This document shows, piece by piece, positions 52,640 to 60,890 of a stretch of DNA of 64,000 bases. The DNA comes from Sutcliffiella horikoshii (GTDB lineage: Bacteria; Bacillota; Bacilli; Bacillales; Bacillaceae_I). The stretch lies in the NCBI RefSeq assembly GCF_020524325.1, contig NZ_JAIVKY010000006.1, positions 328,407 through 392,406 of the forward strand. The letters run 5' to 3'. The notes under the pieces are model-generated. The model was not told the DNA's origin. It saw nothing but the letters and a program-made list of their open reading frames with translations, and did not search any database. Made by a program: the position numbers and the translations under genes. The first letter of the stretch is position 1. The number at the start of each line of letters is the position of its first letter.

Positions 52640-53305
52640 TTAGATAGGCACTACACATTCAGGCCCATTGTTTTTTGGAGAGTTAACAACAGTGGAAACT
52701 TCATAAGCTCGCATATGATCGACCTCAAATGGTTGCAACATAGCGCTTATCTCACTCCTAGTGAGCTCTTGCCTAGAAAGCCAAATTTTTTCATGTTCTT
52801 CTTTTAATATCACAGGCATTCTATCATGGACACCTTCGACAAGTTTATTTGGCTTTGTGGTTACTAATGTACAGCTCACGATTTCTTCATCCTTAGTAAC
52901 CCATCGGTCCCATAGTCCAGCAAATGCGAAAGGCTGATCATTAGTTTGTGTGAACCTTATGGGTTTCTTTTCACCGTTGTGCTTTTTCCATTCATAGAAC
53001 CCATCTGCTGGTATGATACATCTTTTTCTATCTAACAACTTTTTAAAACTTACTTTTTCATGTAGTGTTTCTGCACGGGCATTAATCATTTTGTACCCAA
53101 TTTTTTTGTCTTTAGCAAAACTCGGCACCAACCCCCAGTGAAGATAGCCTGCTCTGTTTTTGAATTCCCCTTGTACTATAGCCAATATGGGCTGACCTGG
53201 AGCAATATTGTAGCTTATTTGATATGCAAGGTTGTTTGCATTTTCAAGAAAAAAGCGTTCTTCTAATTTATGTAGTTCTGTTGTTAAGGAAAATCTGCCA
53301 CACAT
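52640..53305 (-). CDS. SRAP-family protein (SOS response-associated peptidase, YedK/HMCES type)
   Basis: A 221-residue SRAP-domain protein that covalently traps abasic sites in single-stranded DNA. The catalytic Cys2 is in MCGRFSL after removal of Met; NARAETL (about 74-80), PADGFYEWK (about 98-106) and a conserved His in EGVHDRMPVI (about 156) form the active site. AAAGGAAG precedes the ATG. B. subtilis paralogs are YobE and YoqW. Confidence 0.93.
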   Translation of the reverse strand: MCGRFSLTTELHKLEERFFLENANNLAYQISYNIAPGQPILAIVQGEFKNRAGYLHWGLVPSFAKDKKIGYKMINARAETLHEKVSFKKLLDRKRCIIPADGFYEWKKHNGEKKPIRFTQTNDQPFAFAGLWDRWVTKDEEIVSCTLVTTKPNKLVEGVHDRMPVILKEEHEKIWLSRQELTRSEISAMLQPFEVDHMRAYEVSTVVNSPKNNGPECVVPI

Positions 53306-53345
53306 TATTCGAACACTTCCTTTAAATTGGTGTTTTCATTTTACA

Positions 53346-53371
53346 AGAAAAACCACTACTTTTGTAGTGGC
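53346..53371 (-). terminator. Terminator of the thyB-dfrA-ypkP unit
   Basis: Minus-strand stem GCCACTAC/GTAGTGG with a short A-rich loop, then TTTTTC, just past the ypkP stop. Confidence 0.8.
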
Positions 53372-53383
53372 TTCAGTTAATTG

Positions 53384-54091
53384 TCATCCCTGTTTGATTT
53401 TCTCTTGAATTTCTATGCCTAACTGATTGCCGTCGACTTTTTCGTCTTGTGGCAGATAAATAGGATCGTGTACCGTTACTTTGACTTTAGCAGGTCGGAA
53501 ACCGAATTTGCTTTCTTCCATTATTTTATAGGATCCTGAAATCGTGATAGGAACAACGGGTACTTTGCTGTCTGTTGCCAGACGTAAACCACCTTTTTTG
53601 AATTCCCCCATTTCGTCCCCTTTGCTTCTCGTTCCTTCAGGAAAAATGACCAATGAATGTCCCTTTTTCAAAGTCGCAATTCCATCTTTTATAGACTGGA
53701 CTGCTTTTCTTCTATCCTTACGATCGATGAACACACAGTTCATTGCTTCCATCCATCTTGGTATGAGCGGAATCTTTTTTACTTCCACCTTGGAAATGAA
53801 ACCAAGTGGCTTTTCTAAAAAGCCAATTAAAATGGGCACATCAAAGTTTCCTTGATGGTTACTGACAAAAAGTACAGGCCCCTGAGGAATTTTCTCTTGG
53901 CCAATAACCTCTACTTTTGAACCAGTAAGTTTCACCAAAGTCTTTGCCCAGTGTTTGGGCTTTTGATGCATTAGAATATCTTTTTCTTCCACTGTCATCG
54001 GAGTGTCTATTTTTTGGACTTTTTTAATTGTCGGCAAACTGTAAATTAAATAGCCGAAAAAATAAGCAAACCACCATATCGTACGTAACAT
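53384..54091 (-). CDS. ypkP: 1-acyl-glycerol-3-phosphate acyltransferase (PlsC family, YpkP-like)
   Basis: A 235-residue acyltransferase that should acylate lysophosphatidate. The catalytic HX4D motif is NHQGNFD (His79, Asp84); FPEGTRS (about 148-154) is the phosphate-binding motif. There is one N-terminal helix. It follows dfrA in the same order as ypkP in B. subtilis. AGGGAGAG precedes the ATG. Confidence 0.92.
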   Translation of the reverse strand: MLRTIWWFAYFFGYLIYSLPTIKKVQKIDTPMTVEEKDILMHQKPKHWAKTLVKLTGSKVEVIGQEKIPQGPVLFVSNHQGNFDVPILIGFLEKPLGFISKVEVKKIPLIPRWMEAMNCVFIDRKDRRKAVQSIKDGIATLKKGHSLVIFPEGTRSKGDEMGEFKKGGLRLATDSKVPVVPITISGSYKIMEESKFGFRPAKVKVTVHDPIYLPQDEKVDGNQLGIEIQEKIKQG

Positions 54092-54127
54092 TTCCTTCTC
54101 TCCCTAAAACCACATCTATTTGTCTGA

Positions 54128-54610
54128 TTAACCTATTCTCTTATACTTTTTAAAGTAATAATCATAAGGATTTTTTTTATCCTTTATACCTTTTTCGGTA
54201 GAGATCAATTCCCAATCATGCTCATTTACTTCTGGAAAATACGTGTCTCCTTCAAATTCTTCATCTATATATGTTAAATATAATAAGTCTGCGATAGGGA
54301 GTGCTTCCTTAAAAATATGCGCTCCGCCTATAATAAAGAGCTCTTCATCGTCTTTATTCAAACGCTGAACTTCCTCTAAAGAATGAAACGTTTCACAACC
54401 ATCTGCATGAAACTCTTGCCTGGATAAAATGATATTCCTTCTATTTGGCAATGGTTTTCCGATGGACTCATACGTCTTCCTCCCCATCACAATGGTGCTG
54501 CCCATGGTGATCTTTTTAAAGTAAGCTAAATCTGCTGGAATTCTCCATGGAAGATCATTGTCTTTACCTATTAAATTGTTTCTATCTGTAGCTACAATAA
54601 TGGATATCAT
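54128..54610 (-). CDS. dfrA: Dihydrofolate reductase
   Basis: A 160-residue DHFR reducing dihydrofolate with NADPH. Visible: [18 protein letters not shown] (about 11-28, with the catalytic region around Asp26/27), GRKTYESIG (about 43-51, NADPH) and FIIGGAHIF (about 95-103). ATGA overlap with the thyB stop couples it to thymidylate synthase, which produces its substrate. Confidence 0.96.
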   Translation of the reverse strand: MISIIVATDRNNLIGKDNDLPWRIPADLAYFKKITMGSTIVMGRKTYESIGKPLPNRRNIILSRQEFHADGCETFHSLEEVQRLNKDDEELFIIGGAHIFKEALPIADLLYLTYIDEEFEGDTYFPEVNEHDWELISTEKGIKDKKNPYDYYFKKYKRIG

Positions 54611-55401
54611 ACACTGACGACCCCTTTAATATGAGGGTGTGCTTCATAATCCACAAGTGTAAAATCTTCATATTTGAAATCAAAAATAGATGTTACTTCT
54701 TTGTTTAATTTCATTTTCGGTAGTTTTTTTGGTTCACGCTCTAATTGTAAATTAACTTGTTCAATATGGTTGGAATAAATATGTGCATCACCTAGAGTAT
54801 GAATGAATTCACCTGGCTCTAAGTCACATACTTGCGCGACCATCATGGTGAGTAACGCATAGGAAGCAATATTAAAAGGAACGCCTAGGAATACATCTGC
54901 CGACCTTTGATATAATTGACAAGATAATTTACCGTTAGCTACGTAAAATTGAAACATGGTGTGACAAGGCGGTAATGCCATAGAGTCGACATTCGCCACA
55001 TTCCAAGCAGAGACGATCAGTCTTCTTGAATCTGGGTTATGTTTAATTTGTTCAATCAGGTTGGCTATTTGATCGATGCTCTCTCCATCTGGTGTTGGCC
55101 ATGACCTCCATTGATATCCATATACCGGGCCTAGGTCTCCGTTTTCATCTGCCCATTCATTCCAGATTCTTACGCCATTTTCTTGCAAATATTTTATATT
55201 TGTATCTCCTTTTAAGAACCACAGTAATTCATGAATAATTGATTTCAAGTGTAGTTTTTTGGTTGTTACCAATGGAAACCCTTCTTGGAGATCAAATCTC
55301 ATTTGATAGCCAAAAGTGCTAATTGTTCCCGTGCCTGTCCGGTCTTCTTTCTCAGTGCCGTTATGTAATATATGTTTGCATAAATCCAGATATTGTTTCA
55401 T
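54607..55401 (-). CDS. thyB: Thymidylate synthase (ThyB/ThyA type)
   Basis: Methylates dUMP to dTMP with methylene-tetrahydrofolate. The 264 residues match the E. coli-type enzyme. The nucleophile is Cys146 in LPPCHTMFQ; Arg21 in DRTGTGT and the [16 protein letters not shown] block (about 176-191) bind dUMP. The start is ATG of MKQYLDL behind AGAGGTGAAGAGAG; a frame extending 29 residues upstream is not plausible. Confidence 0.96.
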   Translation of the reverse strand: MKQYLDLCKHILHNGTEKEDRTGTGTISTFGYQMRFDLQEGFPLVTTKKLHLKSIIHELLWFLKGDTNIKYLQENGVRIWNEWADENGDLGPVYGYQWRSWPTPDGESIDQIANLIEQIKHNPDSRRLIVSAWNVANVDSMALPPCHTMFQFYVANGKLSCQLYQRSADVFLGVPFNIASYALLTMMVAQVCDLEPGEFIHTLGDAHIYSNHIEQVNLQLEREPKKLPKMKLNKEVTSIFDFKYEDFTLVDYEAHPHIKGVVSV

Positions 55402-55504
55402 TCTCTCTTCACCTCTTGGACTGTCTTTATTCTTAGTACATTCTATCATAAAATACGAATTTACTACTAAGGCAAAAAGAAAAAACATTCCTAGGAATGC
55501 TTTT

Positions 55505-56254
55505 CTAATAAGTGTTGGATATAAGGTTTCTGGTTACCGGAAGTTTTTCCATGTTTTGAAAAAATAAAAATGTGTGTGGTGCTCGTTTAGCCAATTCGAA
55601 TCTAGACACATCATTTAAATAGTACATGGCAAACGTCTCTGCGAAATATTCTTCTGGGAATGTGTGAAAATAGTTTCTATTTGGAAATAAGGAAGAAACC
55701 TCACTTTTCCAAGCTTTAATAAAAGTCTCGTTATAACGAACATTACCTAAGACATAATGGTCAATAGAATGTGCAAGTTCATGAAGTTCTAAATTTACAG
55801 AACCATGCCCCATCCCGTTTTTGCTGTGACCGATTTTCGCCAGTACAAGCTTAGAACCTCCAATTCCTGGAACATCTTCCCAGTTAGAGCCCTTTTCACT
55901 ATATCCCCTAGGCTTTAGCCCATGCAAATGTTCAAATCCTTCCACCTCGGTAAGTTTCCCATTAAAAAGATACAAATGAACATTTTGTTGCACCAATACT
56001 TCTAGTATGTGGGACGGTATATGGGAAATATGATGGATCATAATTGCCGCTTCTTCTTCAGAAAAATTACCTGGAGGAAGATAGATAAGTTGATTTAAAG
56101 ATTCTCGGTTAGTTATATCACTAAGGTGGGTATCCATTTCAGAAGATCTATACTGTTGAAGCGAGATAGCGTCCAAGCTGGCATAGGCTTTCCAATATAT
56201 TGGGATTATTGTTATGGTAATCAATAGTACTATAGCAAATAAACGTTTCTTCAT
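55505..56254 (-). CDS. Secreted ATLF-like/Pro-Pro-endopeptidase-type zinc metalloprotease
   Basis: A 249-residue protein with an N-terminal signal or anchor helix (about 1-24) and a zinc site HELAHSIDH (His158, Glu159, His162) followed by a distant glutamate in [12 protein letters not shown] (about 201-212). This is the pattern of the catalytic lobe of anthrax lethal factor and of secreted Pro-Pro endopeptidases. Typical members cut surface proteins. GAAGGTGA precedes the ATG. In B. subtilis no such gene lies between thyB and ypjQ, so it may be an insertion. Confidence 0.85.
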   Translation of the reverse strand: MKKRLFAIVLLITITIIPIYWKAYASLDAISLQQYRSSEMDTHLSDITNRESLNQLIYLPPGNFSEEEAAIMIHHISHIPSHILEVLVQQNVHLYLFNGKLTEVEGFEHLHGLKPRGYSEKGSNWEDVPGIGGSKLVLAKIGHSKNGMGHGSVNLELHELAHSIDHYVLGNVRYNETFIKAWKSEVSSLFPNRNYFHTFPEEYFAETFAMYYLNDVSRFELAKRAPHTFLFFQNMEKLPVTRNLISNTY

Positions 56255-56441
56255 CTTTGTTCACCTTCACTAGTTGTCCTGTTCTTGTTGAGTGTTAATT
56301 TATCAGAAAATTCAATTCTATTATACTAGTATTATAACATCTGAGGCTTTAATTGGAATGACATTTTTGTAATCTCTTCTTAATATGTGTGATTAATTTT
56401 TTCCATCTTACTTAACAAAAAAGCACTTATCTTCGGGTAAA

Positions 56442-56680
56442 GTCTTCATCATGGCGATGAGGACTTCTCTTCTCCTTCTTTCTCGTCACTCAGGTCTTCA
56501 TACCCGCGATGAGGACTTCTCTTCTCCTTTTTTCTCGTCACTCAGGTCTTCATAACGGTGATGAAGACTTCTCTTCTCCTTTTTTACCGTCACCCGAGTC
56601 TTCATAACAGCGATGAAGACTTTTGTACTCCTTATTCACCGTCACTGAGGTCTTAATTACGATGATGAAGACTTCATGGA
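56442..56680. repeat. 52-bp hairpin repeat array, locus 2
   Basis: Units anchored on GTCTTCAT begin at 56442, 56494, 56546, 56598 and 56650, each exactly 52 bp apart. They belong to the same family as the 28-kb array: GTCTTCAT pairs with ATGAAGAC or ATGAGGAC, then a CTTCTCCTTTTTTC-like tract and GTCAC. The stretch from 56255 to 56770 otherwise holds the promoter of the protease gene and the ypjQ terminator. Confidence 0.9.
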
Positions 56681-56722
56681 GACTATCTACCCTACAATTA
56701 TTTAATAATTTCTTAAACAACA

Positions 56723-56758
56723 AGAAAAAAGAGCAATTCTGTAACAGAACCACTCTTT
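56723..56758 (-). terminator. Terminator of ypjP-ypjQ
   Basis: Minus-strand stem AAGAG..GTTCTG/CAGAA..CTCTT with an internal mismatch, then TTTTTTC. Confidence 0.75.
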
Positions 56759-56770
56759 TCACGAGTTCGC

Positions 56771-57301
56771 TTATACGATTACTTCTTCTTCGCTTAATTC
56801 AGCTTCTTCAATGTCTCTGGATCTGTGGGCAATCCGACTTGCTGCCGCTGCTGCAAGAGCACAAACTATGTCATCCATAAAGGTATGAACTTCTTCCCCT
56901 TCGTGTTCGTCCAATCTCTTGATGATTCCAAATTTCTCTTTATCGAGAAAGCCAAAGTTTGTCAATCCAATGGAACCATACACGTTTACAATCGATAAAG
57001 GGATGATTTCGTCTATCCCATATAAGGGTTCGTCTGTTTCAACCAGATATTGAAGAGGATCTGGAAGCAGTTTTTTTTCTGCTAGAATATCAAGAGACAG
57101 CCCTGTTAAAACTGCATGAACTATTTCCCTTTTCTCCAAGACCTTCTCGACGTTATGTACACAATCTTCGAGAGTGACATTACTTATATACTTTTTTTGA
57201 AGAAGAAGAACGATTTCGGCGATATCCTGTATAGTGACGCCTCTGTCTTCTAACATCTTTTTTGTTGTTTCTCTCATCTCTTTTAACGTGTATTTTCTCA
57301 T
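56771..57301 (-). CDS. ypjQ: YpjQ, PgpA-like phosphatase family protein
   Basis: A 176-residue protein of the phosphatidylglycerophosphatase A / YutG-YpjQ family. The C-terminal part HTFMDDIVCALAAAAASRIA (about 139-158) corresponds to the family's acidic catalytic-type motif. No membrane helix is clear, in line with soluble Bacillus members. It follows ypjP with about 19 bases between. GAGGGGGG precedes the ATG. The substrate is not established. Confidence 0.85.
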   Translation of the reverse strand: MRKYTLKEMRETTKKMLEDRGVTIQDIAEIVLLLQKKYISNVTLEDCVHNVEKVLEKREIVHAVLTGLSLDILAEKKLLPDPLQYLVETDEPLYGIDEIIPLSIVNVYGSIGLTNFGFLDKEKFGIIKRLDEHEGEEVHTFMDDIVCALAAAAASRIAHRSRDIEEAELSEEEVIV

Positions 57302-57320
57302 TTGGCCCCCCTCTTTCTCT

Positions 57321-57902
57321 TTAGCTCAACCATTTAGGTGGTGTGTTCTTCGCCCAGAAAATAGATCCTAAAGCATGGTGCCCATTAAAATCATCATGAT
57401 AGGTATGATAATGAAAGTTAAAATAATACCCATCAAGTGGCGGACGATCCTTCCTTACATGAAAACGAATGAGGTCTTTTCCTGTTATTGCATGATAAAT
57501 GTGAAAGATCTTTTCGCTATCTCCGCCTGTCGGGTTTTCAGAAATAGTTAAATTACTGAGTTCCTCTTCAGGATGCTCTTCTGCAAGATCTTGCAACACT
57601 TGTTCCATTTTCGGGAAAATAACATCTTTAAATTCATCTTGTATTTTAGGTCCAATTCTTGAGCCGAATTTTGCAAAGCTTTGTAGTTCAGCCTGTTCGG
57701 TTGCTAAAGACAGGAATGAATCCTTGGACATCCCTTGTTCAAAGGGTTCTATAAATTCATTTGAAAAATCTTTGTTTGTTACATCGCCAAACGACGAATC
57801 ATCCTTTTGATCGTCTATCGTCAAATAGGCAGGTGGTGATACTGTACCGAACGTGAGCGCTGTAATTAATACGACTAACGATTTCTTGAGCCATTTCGGC
57901 AT
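57321..57902 (-). CDS. ypjP: YpjP family exported protein
   Basis: A 193-residue protein with an N-terminal basic signal helix (WLKKSLVVLITALTFGTVS), an acidic middle and a conserved end (YYFNFHYHTYHDDFNGHHAL near 160-180, then WAKNTPPKWL) rich in His and aromatic residues, a possible metal site. The ATG behind AAGGAAG is used; the frame extends six codons upstream without a site. It is paired with ypjQ. Function unknown. Confidence 0.85.
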   Translation of the reverse strand: MPKWLKKSLVVLITALTFGTVSPPAYLTIDDQKDDSSFGDVTNKDFSNEFIEPFEQGMSKDSFLSLATEQAELQSFAKFGSRIGPKIQDEFKDVIFPKMEQVLQDLAEEHPEEELSNLTISENPTGGDSEKIFHIYHAITGKDLIRFHVRKDRPPLDGYYFNFHYHTYHDDFNGHHALGSIFWAKNTPPKWLS

Positions 57903-58166
57903 GACAGTCTTCCTTTCCATCTGTTAAACCCCATTCTATTATTTTCTCTATTATTATGTAAAACTAGTATATCACAAAAGTAAGAAAATTTTATCAATTA
58001 TATGTTAACTTTTCATTTCGCACCTTGCACGTCTTTCATCCAGTTGTTGTTTGTTACGGAATCAGTAATAATCGCTTGAAATTAGTAAAAATGATTTACA
58101 AAATGATTCATTTATTTGTGTTTTTTTGTTAATATTAATGAATAGTACATATTGGAGGTTAATATC

Positions 58167-58241
58167 ATGGCAGATATTGCGATTTTGGTATCAAGCTTTG
58201 TTACTTTAGGTGCATTAATTTATTTATGTTTTGCTGACTGA
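58167..58241 (+). CDS. 24-residue single-helix micro-protein
   Basis: ATG after a good TTGGAGG site, 24 codons (MADIAILVSSFVTLGALIYL then CFAD), a single membrane helix, followed by a very strong terminator. The complete set of signals (ribosome binding site, stop, terminator) supports a real gene. I do not recognise the family. The region 57903-58166 upstream is very AT-rich and presumably holds its promoter. Confidence 0.65.
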   Translation: MADIAILVSSFVTLGALIYLCFAD

Positions 58242-58254
58242 TGTGATGAAAATA

Positions 58255-58293
58255 AAAACTCGTGTTGAGATTATGCTCAACACGAGTTTTTTT
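58255..58293. terminator. Strong bidirectional terminator
   Basis: 15-bp perfect stem AAAACTCGTGTTGAG with loop ATTATG and T runs on both strands; serves the 24-residue gene and ypiP. Confidence 0.92.
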
Positions 58294-58306
58294 ATATAAT
58301 AACTAA

Positions 58307-59080
58307 CTAACATTCTATATAGCCAAAATGGAACTTTGCTGTTTTTCGTTTCATGACGGTAAATCCATATTGAGCAAACTTTTCGCTTTGCCAGTGATCT
58401 TTTAATACAACTCTCTTTTTGGCAACCCTCATCGCTTCTACAAGTGTCTGTTTATTAAATGCTTCTTTTACTGCTATGTTTCTAAGGGGAGCTATCCCAT
58501 TAGATTCTTGAATCTCTATATCAAACATAGGGTCAAAGTACACAACATCAAAGCTATCATCTTGCAGGGCTGATAGAAAATCTTGATGCATGGCCTGTAA
58601 TACTTCGATGCGTCTCATTGCGTCGTTTACCATACTATTTTCTGATTCCCATGCTGAGAGCCCTTTTTTCACAAGATAAGCTAGAACCTCATTTCCCTCA
58701 ATGCCCCAAACTTTTCCCTTTTCCCCTGTTGCCAAGCTTGCCATGATACTGTCAGATGCGAGCCCAAGTGTGCAATCAAGAAAACTCATTCCTTCTACTA
58801 AAGCTGTTGCTTCTAAAAATGGCTCTGTTTCTCCTTGCAGCCATCTTTTAACTCGAAAGCCGGCGGTATTTGGATGAAAGAAAACAGGTTCTGTAGCATT
58901 CTCCCCATACCATTCATAACGGTCTTTCCCTATTACTAAGACATCTTGATTATATTCTTTTGATAAAGAAAGAATTGATTTTTTATTTCTTTGTATGTAC
59001 ATACACCCAAGGTCTTGTGCAATTTGCTTTGCAGTTTGAATCATTTCTTCATTAGTTCTCCCCGCGGTGGTTACAATCAT
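58307..59080 (-). CDS. ypiP: YpiP, class I SAM-dependent methyltransferase (RsmJ-like)
   Basis: A 257-residue methyltransferase. After an N-terminal thiol-type region the SAM-binding motif I is FLDCTLGLASDS (about 100-111) and motif IV is VVYFDPMFD (about 179-187), a DPxF pattern as in RsmJ (16S rRNA m2G methylases). The end of the gene is at a terminator. In B. subtilis ypiP lies between ypjP and yphP, as here. Confidence 0.85.
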   Translation of the reverse strand: MIVTTAGRTNEEMIQTAKQIAQDLGCMYIQRNKKSILSLSKEYNQDVLVIGKDRYEWYGENATEPVFFHPNTAGFRVKRWLQGETEPFLEATALVEGMSFLDCTLGLASDSIMASLATGEKGKVWGIEGNEVLAYLVKKGLSAWESENSMVNDAMRRIEVLQAMHQDFLSALQDDSFDVVYFDPMFDIEIQESNGIAPLRNIAVKEAFNKQTLVEAMRVAKKRVVLKDHWQSEKFAQYGFTVMKRKTAKFHFGYIEC

Positions 59081-59093
59081 AATTTTCTCCTTT

Positions 59094-59135
59094 ATAAAAG
59101 GATGTGCGTAGTTTCATACCTACACACATCCTTGC
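59094..59135 (-). terminator. Terminator or attenuator between brxA and ypiP
   Basis: Minus-strand stem AAGGATGTGTGTAG/CTACGCACATCCTT with an eight-base loop, then TTTTAT. It runs into the ypiP ribosome binding site, so it could also limit ypiP expression. Confidence 0.65.
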
Positions 59136-59138
59136 CAA

Positions 59139-59573
59139 TTAACAGTATTGATGAAAAGCTCCTTGAAGGTTGGTCATGATGTTTTCCATTGTGTTGGATT
59201 CAATATCATGGCGATGGATGAAGTGTACGACTTCGTTCCCTTTTAATAGCGCCATGGAAGGGGAAGATGGCGGGATATCACCGAATATTTCCCTCATCTT
59301 AGAAGTAGCTTCTTTATCTTGGCCAGCGAAAACCGTTACAAGATGATCTGGTGTTTTGTCGGCTTGGATAATGCTTTGAGTCGCTGCTGGGCGCGCCAAT
59401 CCTGCTGCACAACCGCAAACGGAGTTCACTACTACTAGTGTTGTTCCTTCTACCTTATTGAAGTATTCCTCGACTTCATCGCTTGTTGTTAGTTCTTGAA
59501 ATCCTGCTCTTGTTAGTTCATCTCTCATCGGTTTTACTATTTGTTTCATATATTCTTCATATGCCATCGACAT
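59139..59573 (-). CDS. brxA: Bacilliredoxin BrxA (YphP)
   Basis: A 144-residue thioredoxin-like protein that removes bacillithiol from mixed disulfides on proteins. The active motif is CGC (Cys53, Cys55) in SVCGCAAGLARP. AAAGGAGG precedes the ATG. In B. subtilis the neighbour on the upstream side is ilvD; here an A-type palindromic repeat stands in that place. Confidence 0.93.
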   Translation of the reverse strand: MSMAYEEYMKQIVKPMRDELTRAGFQELTTSDEVEEYFNKVEGTTLVVVNSVCGCAAGLARPAATQSIIQADKTPDHLVTVFAGQDKEATSKMREIFGDIPPSSPSMALLKGNEVVHFIHRHDIESNTMENIMTNLQGAFHQYC

Positions 59574-59604
59574 GTTAATTTCCTCCTTTTATGACTCGTA
59601 CACC

Positions 59605-59732
59605 GCAGTTGATTTCCGCAAATGGCTTCGCTTTCCTAGGGGCGCTGGTGGAGCCTCCTCACTTCGTTGCGGGGTCTCCACCTAGCGCTATCTCCCTCAG
59701 GAGTCTTCACCTTTTGCTCCAATCAACCGCTA
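59605..59732. repeat. GC-rich palindromic element, subtype A
   Basis: Starts GCAGTTGATTTCCGCAAATG and ends TTTTGCTCCAATCAACCGCT; the interior variant (CTAGGGGCGCTGGTGGAGCC) matches the copy nested at 18.3 kb more than the 2.4-kb copy. It lies between brxA and ypgR. Confidence 0.85.
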
Positions 59733-59747
59733 TGGTACAAAAATTAC

Positions 59748-60869
59748 TTAGTTATTTCTTTCGGTCATTTGTTTCCAGACAGAGCCTTTTGCTTCTTCTC
59801 CGCCTTCTATGCGTTGGATGGCCATTTTTACTTGCATGCTTACTTCAAATTCTGGGTCGTTATCTGCTTCTCGGAGTGCAGGAAGCGCAGATTCGTCACC
59901 AACTTCGTATAGGAACATGGCAGCTCTCCAACGAACTAATTTGTTTTTATCTTTCAATGCTTCTATCATAGCTGGCATCGCTGCTTTATCACCAAGGTCT
60001 GACATACAGTCTCCAGCTGTTCTTCTAACTGTAACAGATTTATCTTTCAATGCTTTGGACAAGTATGGTAAAATGTCTGATTCTTCAAGCATTCCAAAAT
60101 AAACCGTTGCCAACCTGCGTATAGATCCTTTTTCATCTTCTAATGCCTTAGCCAGAACAGGAATATCCTCTGGCTTTGGATCCATTTGATCAAGAGCAGC
60201 AAAGCGTTTAGACCAATCAGGGTCATCTAGCATATCAGCTGTCACTTTATAACGTTCTTTCGATTTTATTGTATTCGATTTATCCTTATTATCTTCTTGA
60301 TTTAACATTTTTTCTAAACGTTCGTCTGTAAATGTGGCAGAAAGCTCTTCCACTATCTCTACCCCAACAGCCTCCAAATCACCATAGCGGACACCATGTT
60401 CCTTCCATTCACGTTCAAGCACCACATTATCTTGCTTTTCTTGTACGGAAAGAATTGCTTTCATGAACCTTTCGGGTAACCCAACACGCTTTTCCTGATC
60501 GCCGTCCGTTAGTTTCACTTGCATAGGAATTCCTTGGAACATTTGAACAAAGACTTTCACTTCTCCAAAACCTTCTAGTGACCTTTGATCTTCTGTGTCT
60601 TGATTTTCTTCCGTTTCTCCAAAAGCAGCCCTTACTTCTGAAAGAATACCTTTCCAATCAAAGCGGGCATTTCTTTCTACGGCCAGGAAATCCGCTACGT
60701 GATAAACCCCTTTTACACCTTCTATTCCCAGTATGTCCTGGATGATTTCAGGTGCCTGATCGCTGTTGTCCTTTGTATAATTGTTTCTTGAACCTGCCGG
60801 CAATTCCTCACTAAGTATAACTTTCATGGTATTAGGACTTGGAGTTGGTTCAATAGATTGTATATTCAA
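59748..60869 (-). CDS. ypgR: YpgR, Nfu-N and HEAT-repeat protein (conserved virulence factor C type)
   Basis: A 373-residue protein: an Nfu N-terminal-like domain (about 1-90; SPNTMKVILSE, FLAVERNARFDW), a middle linker, and a set of about five PBS/HEAT-like repeats (about 210-360; e.g. LPYLSKALKDKSVTVRRTAG). Staphylococcal CvfC is a homolog tied to virulence gene expression. The TTG behind AAGGGGTG is the start; a frame with six more codons covers the site. It precedes by a few bases no other gene on its 3' side but the A-type repeat. Confidence 0.88.
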   Translation of the reverse strand: MNIQSIEPTPSPNTMKVILSEELPAGSRNNYTKDNSDQAPEIIQDILGIEGVKGVYHVADFLAVERNARFDWKGILSEVRAAFGETEENQDTEDQRSLEGFGEVKVFVQMFQGIPMQVKLTDGDQEKRVGLPERFMKAILSVQEKQDNVVLEREWKEHGVRYGDLEAVGVEIVEELSATFTDERLEKMLNQEDNKDKSNTIKSKERYKVTADMLDDPDWSKRFAALDQMDPKPEDIPVLAKALEDEKGSIRRLATVYFGMLEESDILPYLSKALKDKSVTVRRTAGDCMSDLGDKAAMPAMIEALKDKNKLVRWRAAMFLYEVGDESALPALREADNDPEFEVSMQVKMAIQRIEGGEEAKGSVWKQMTERNN

Positions 60870-60890
60870 GAAAAAACACCCCTTCATTAC

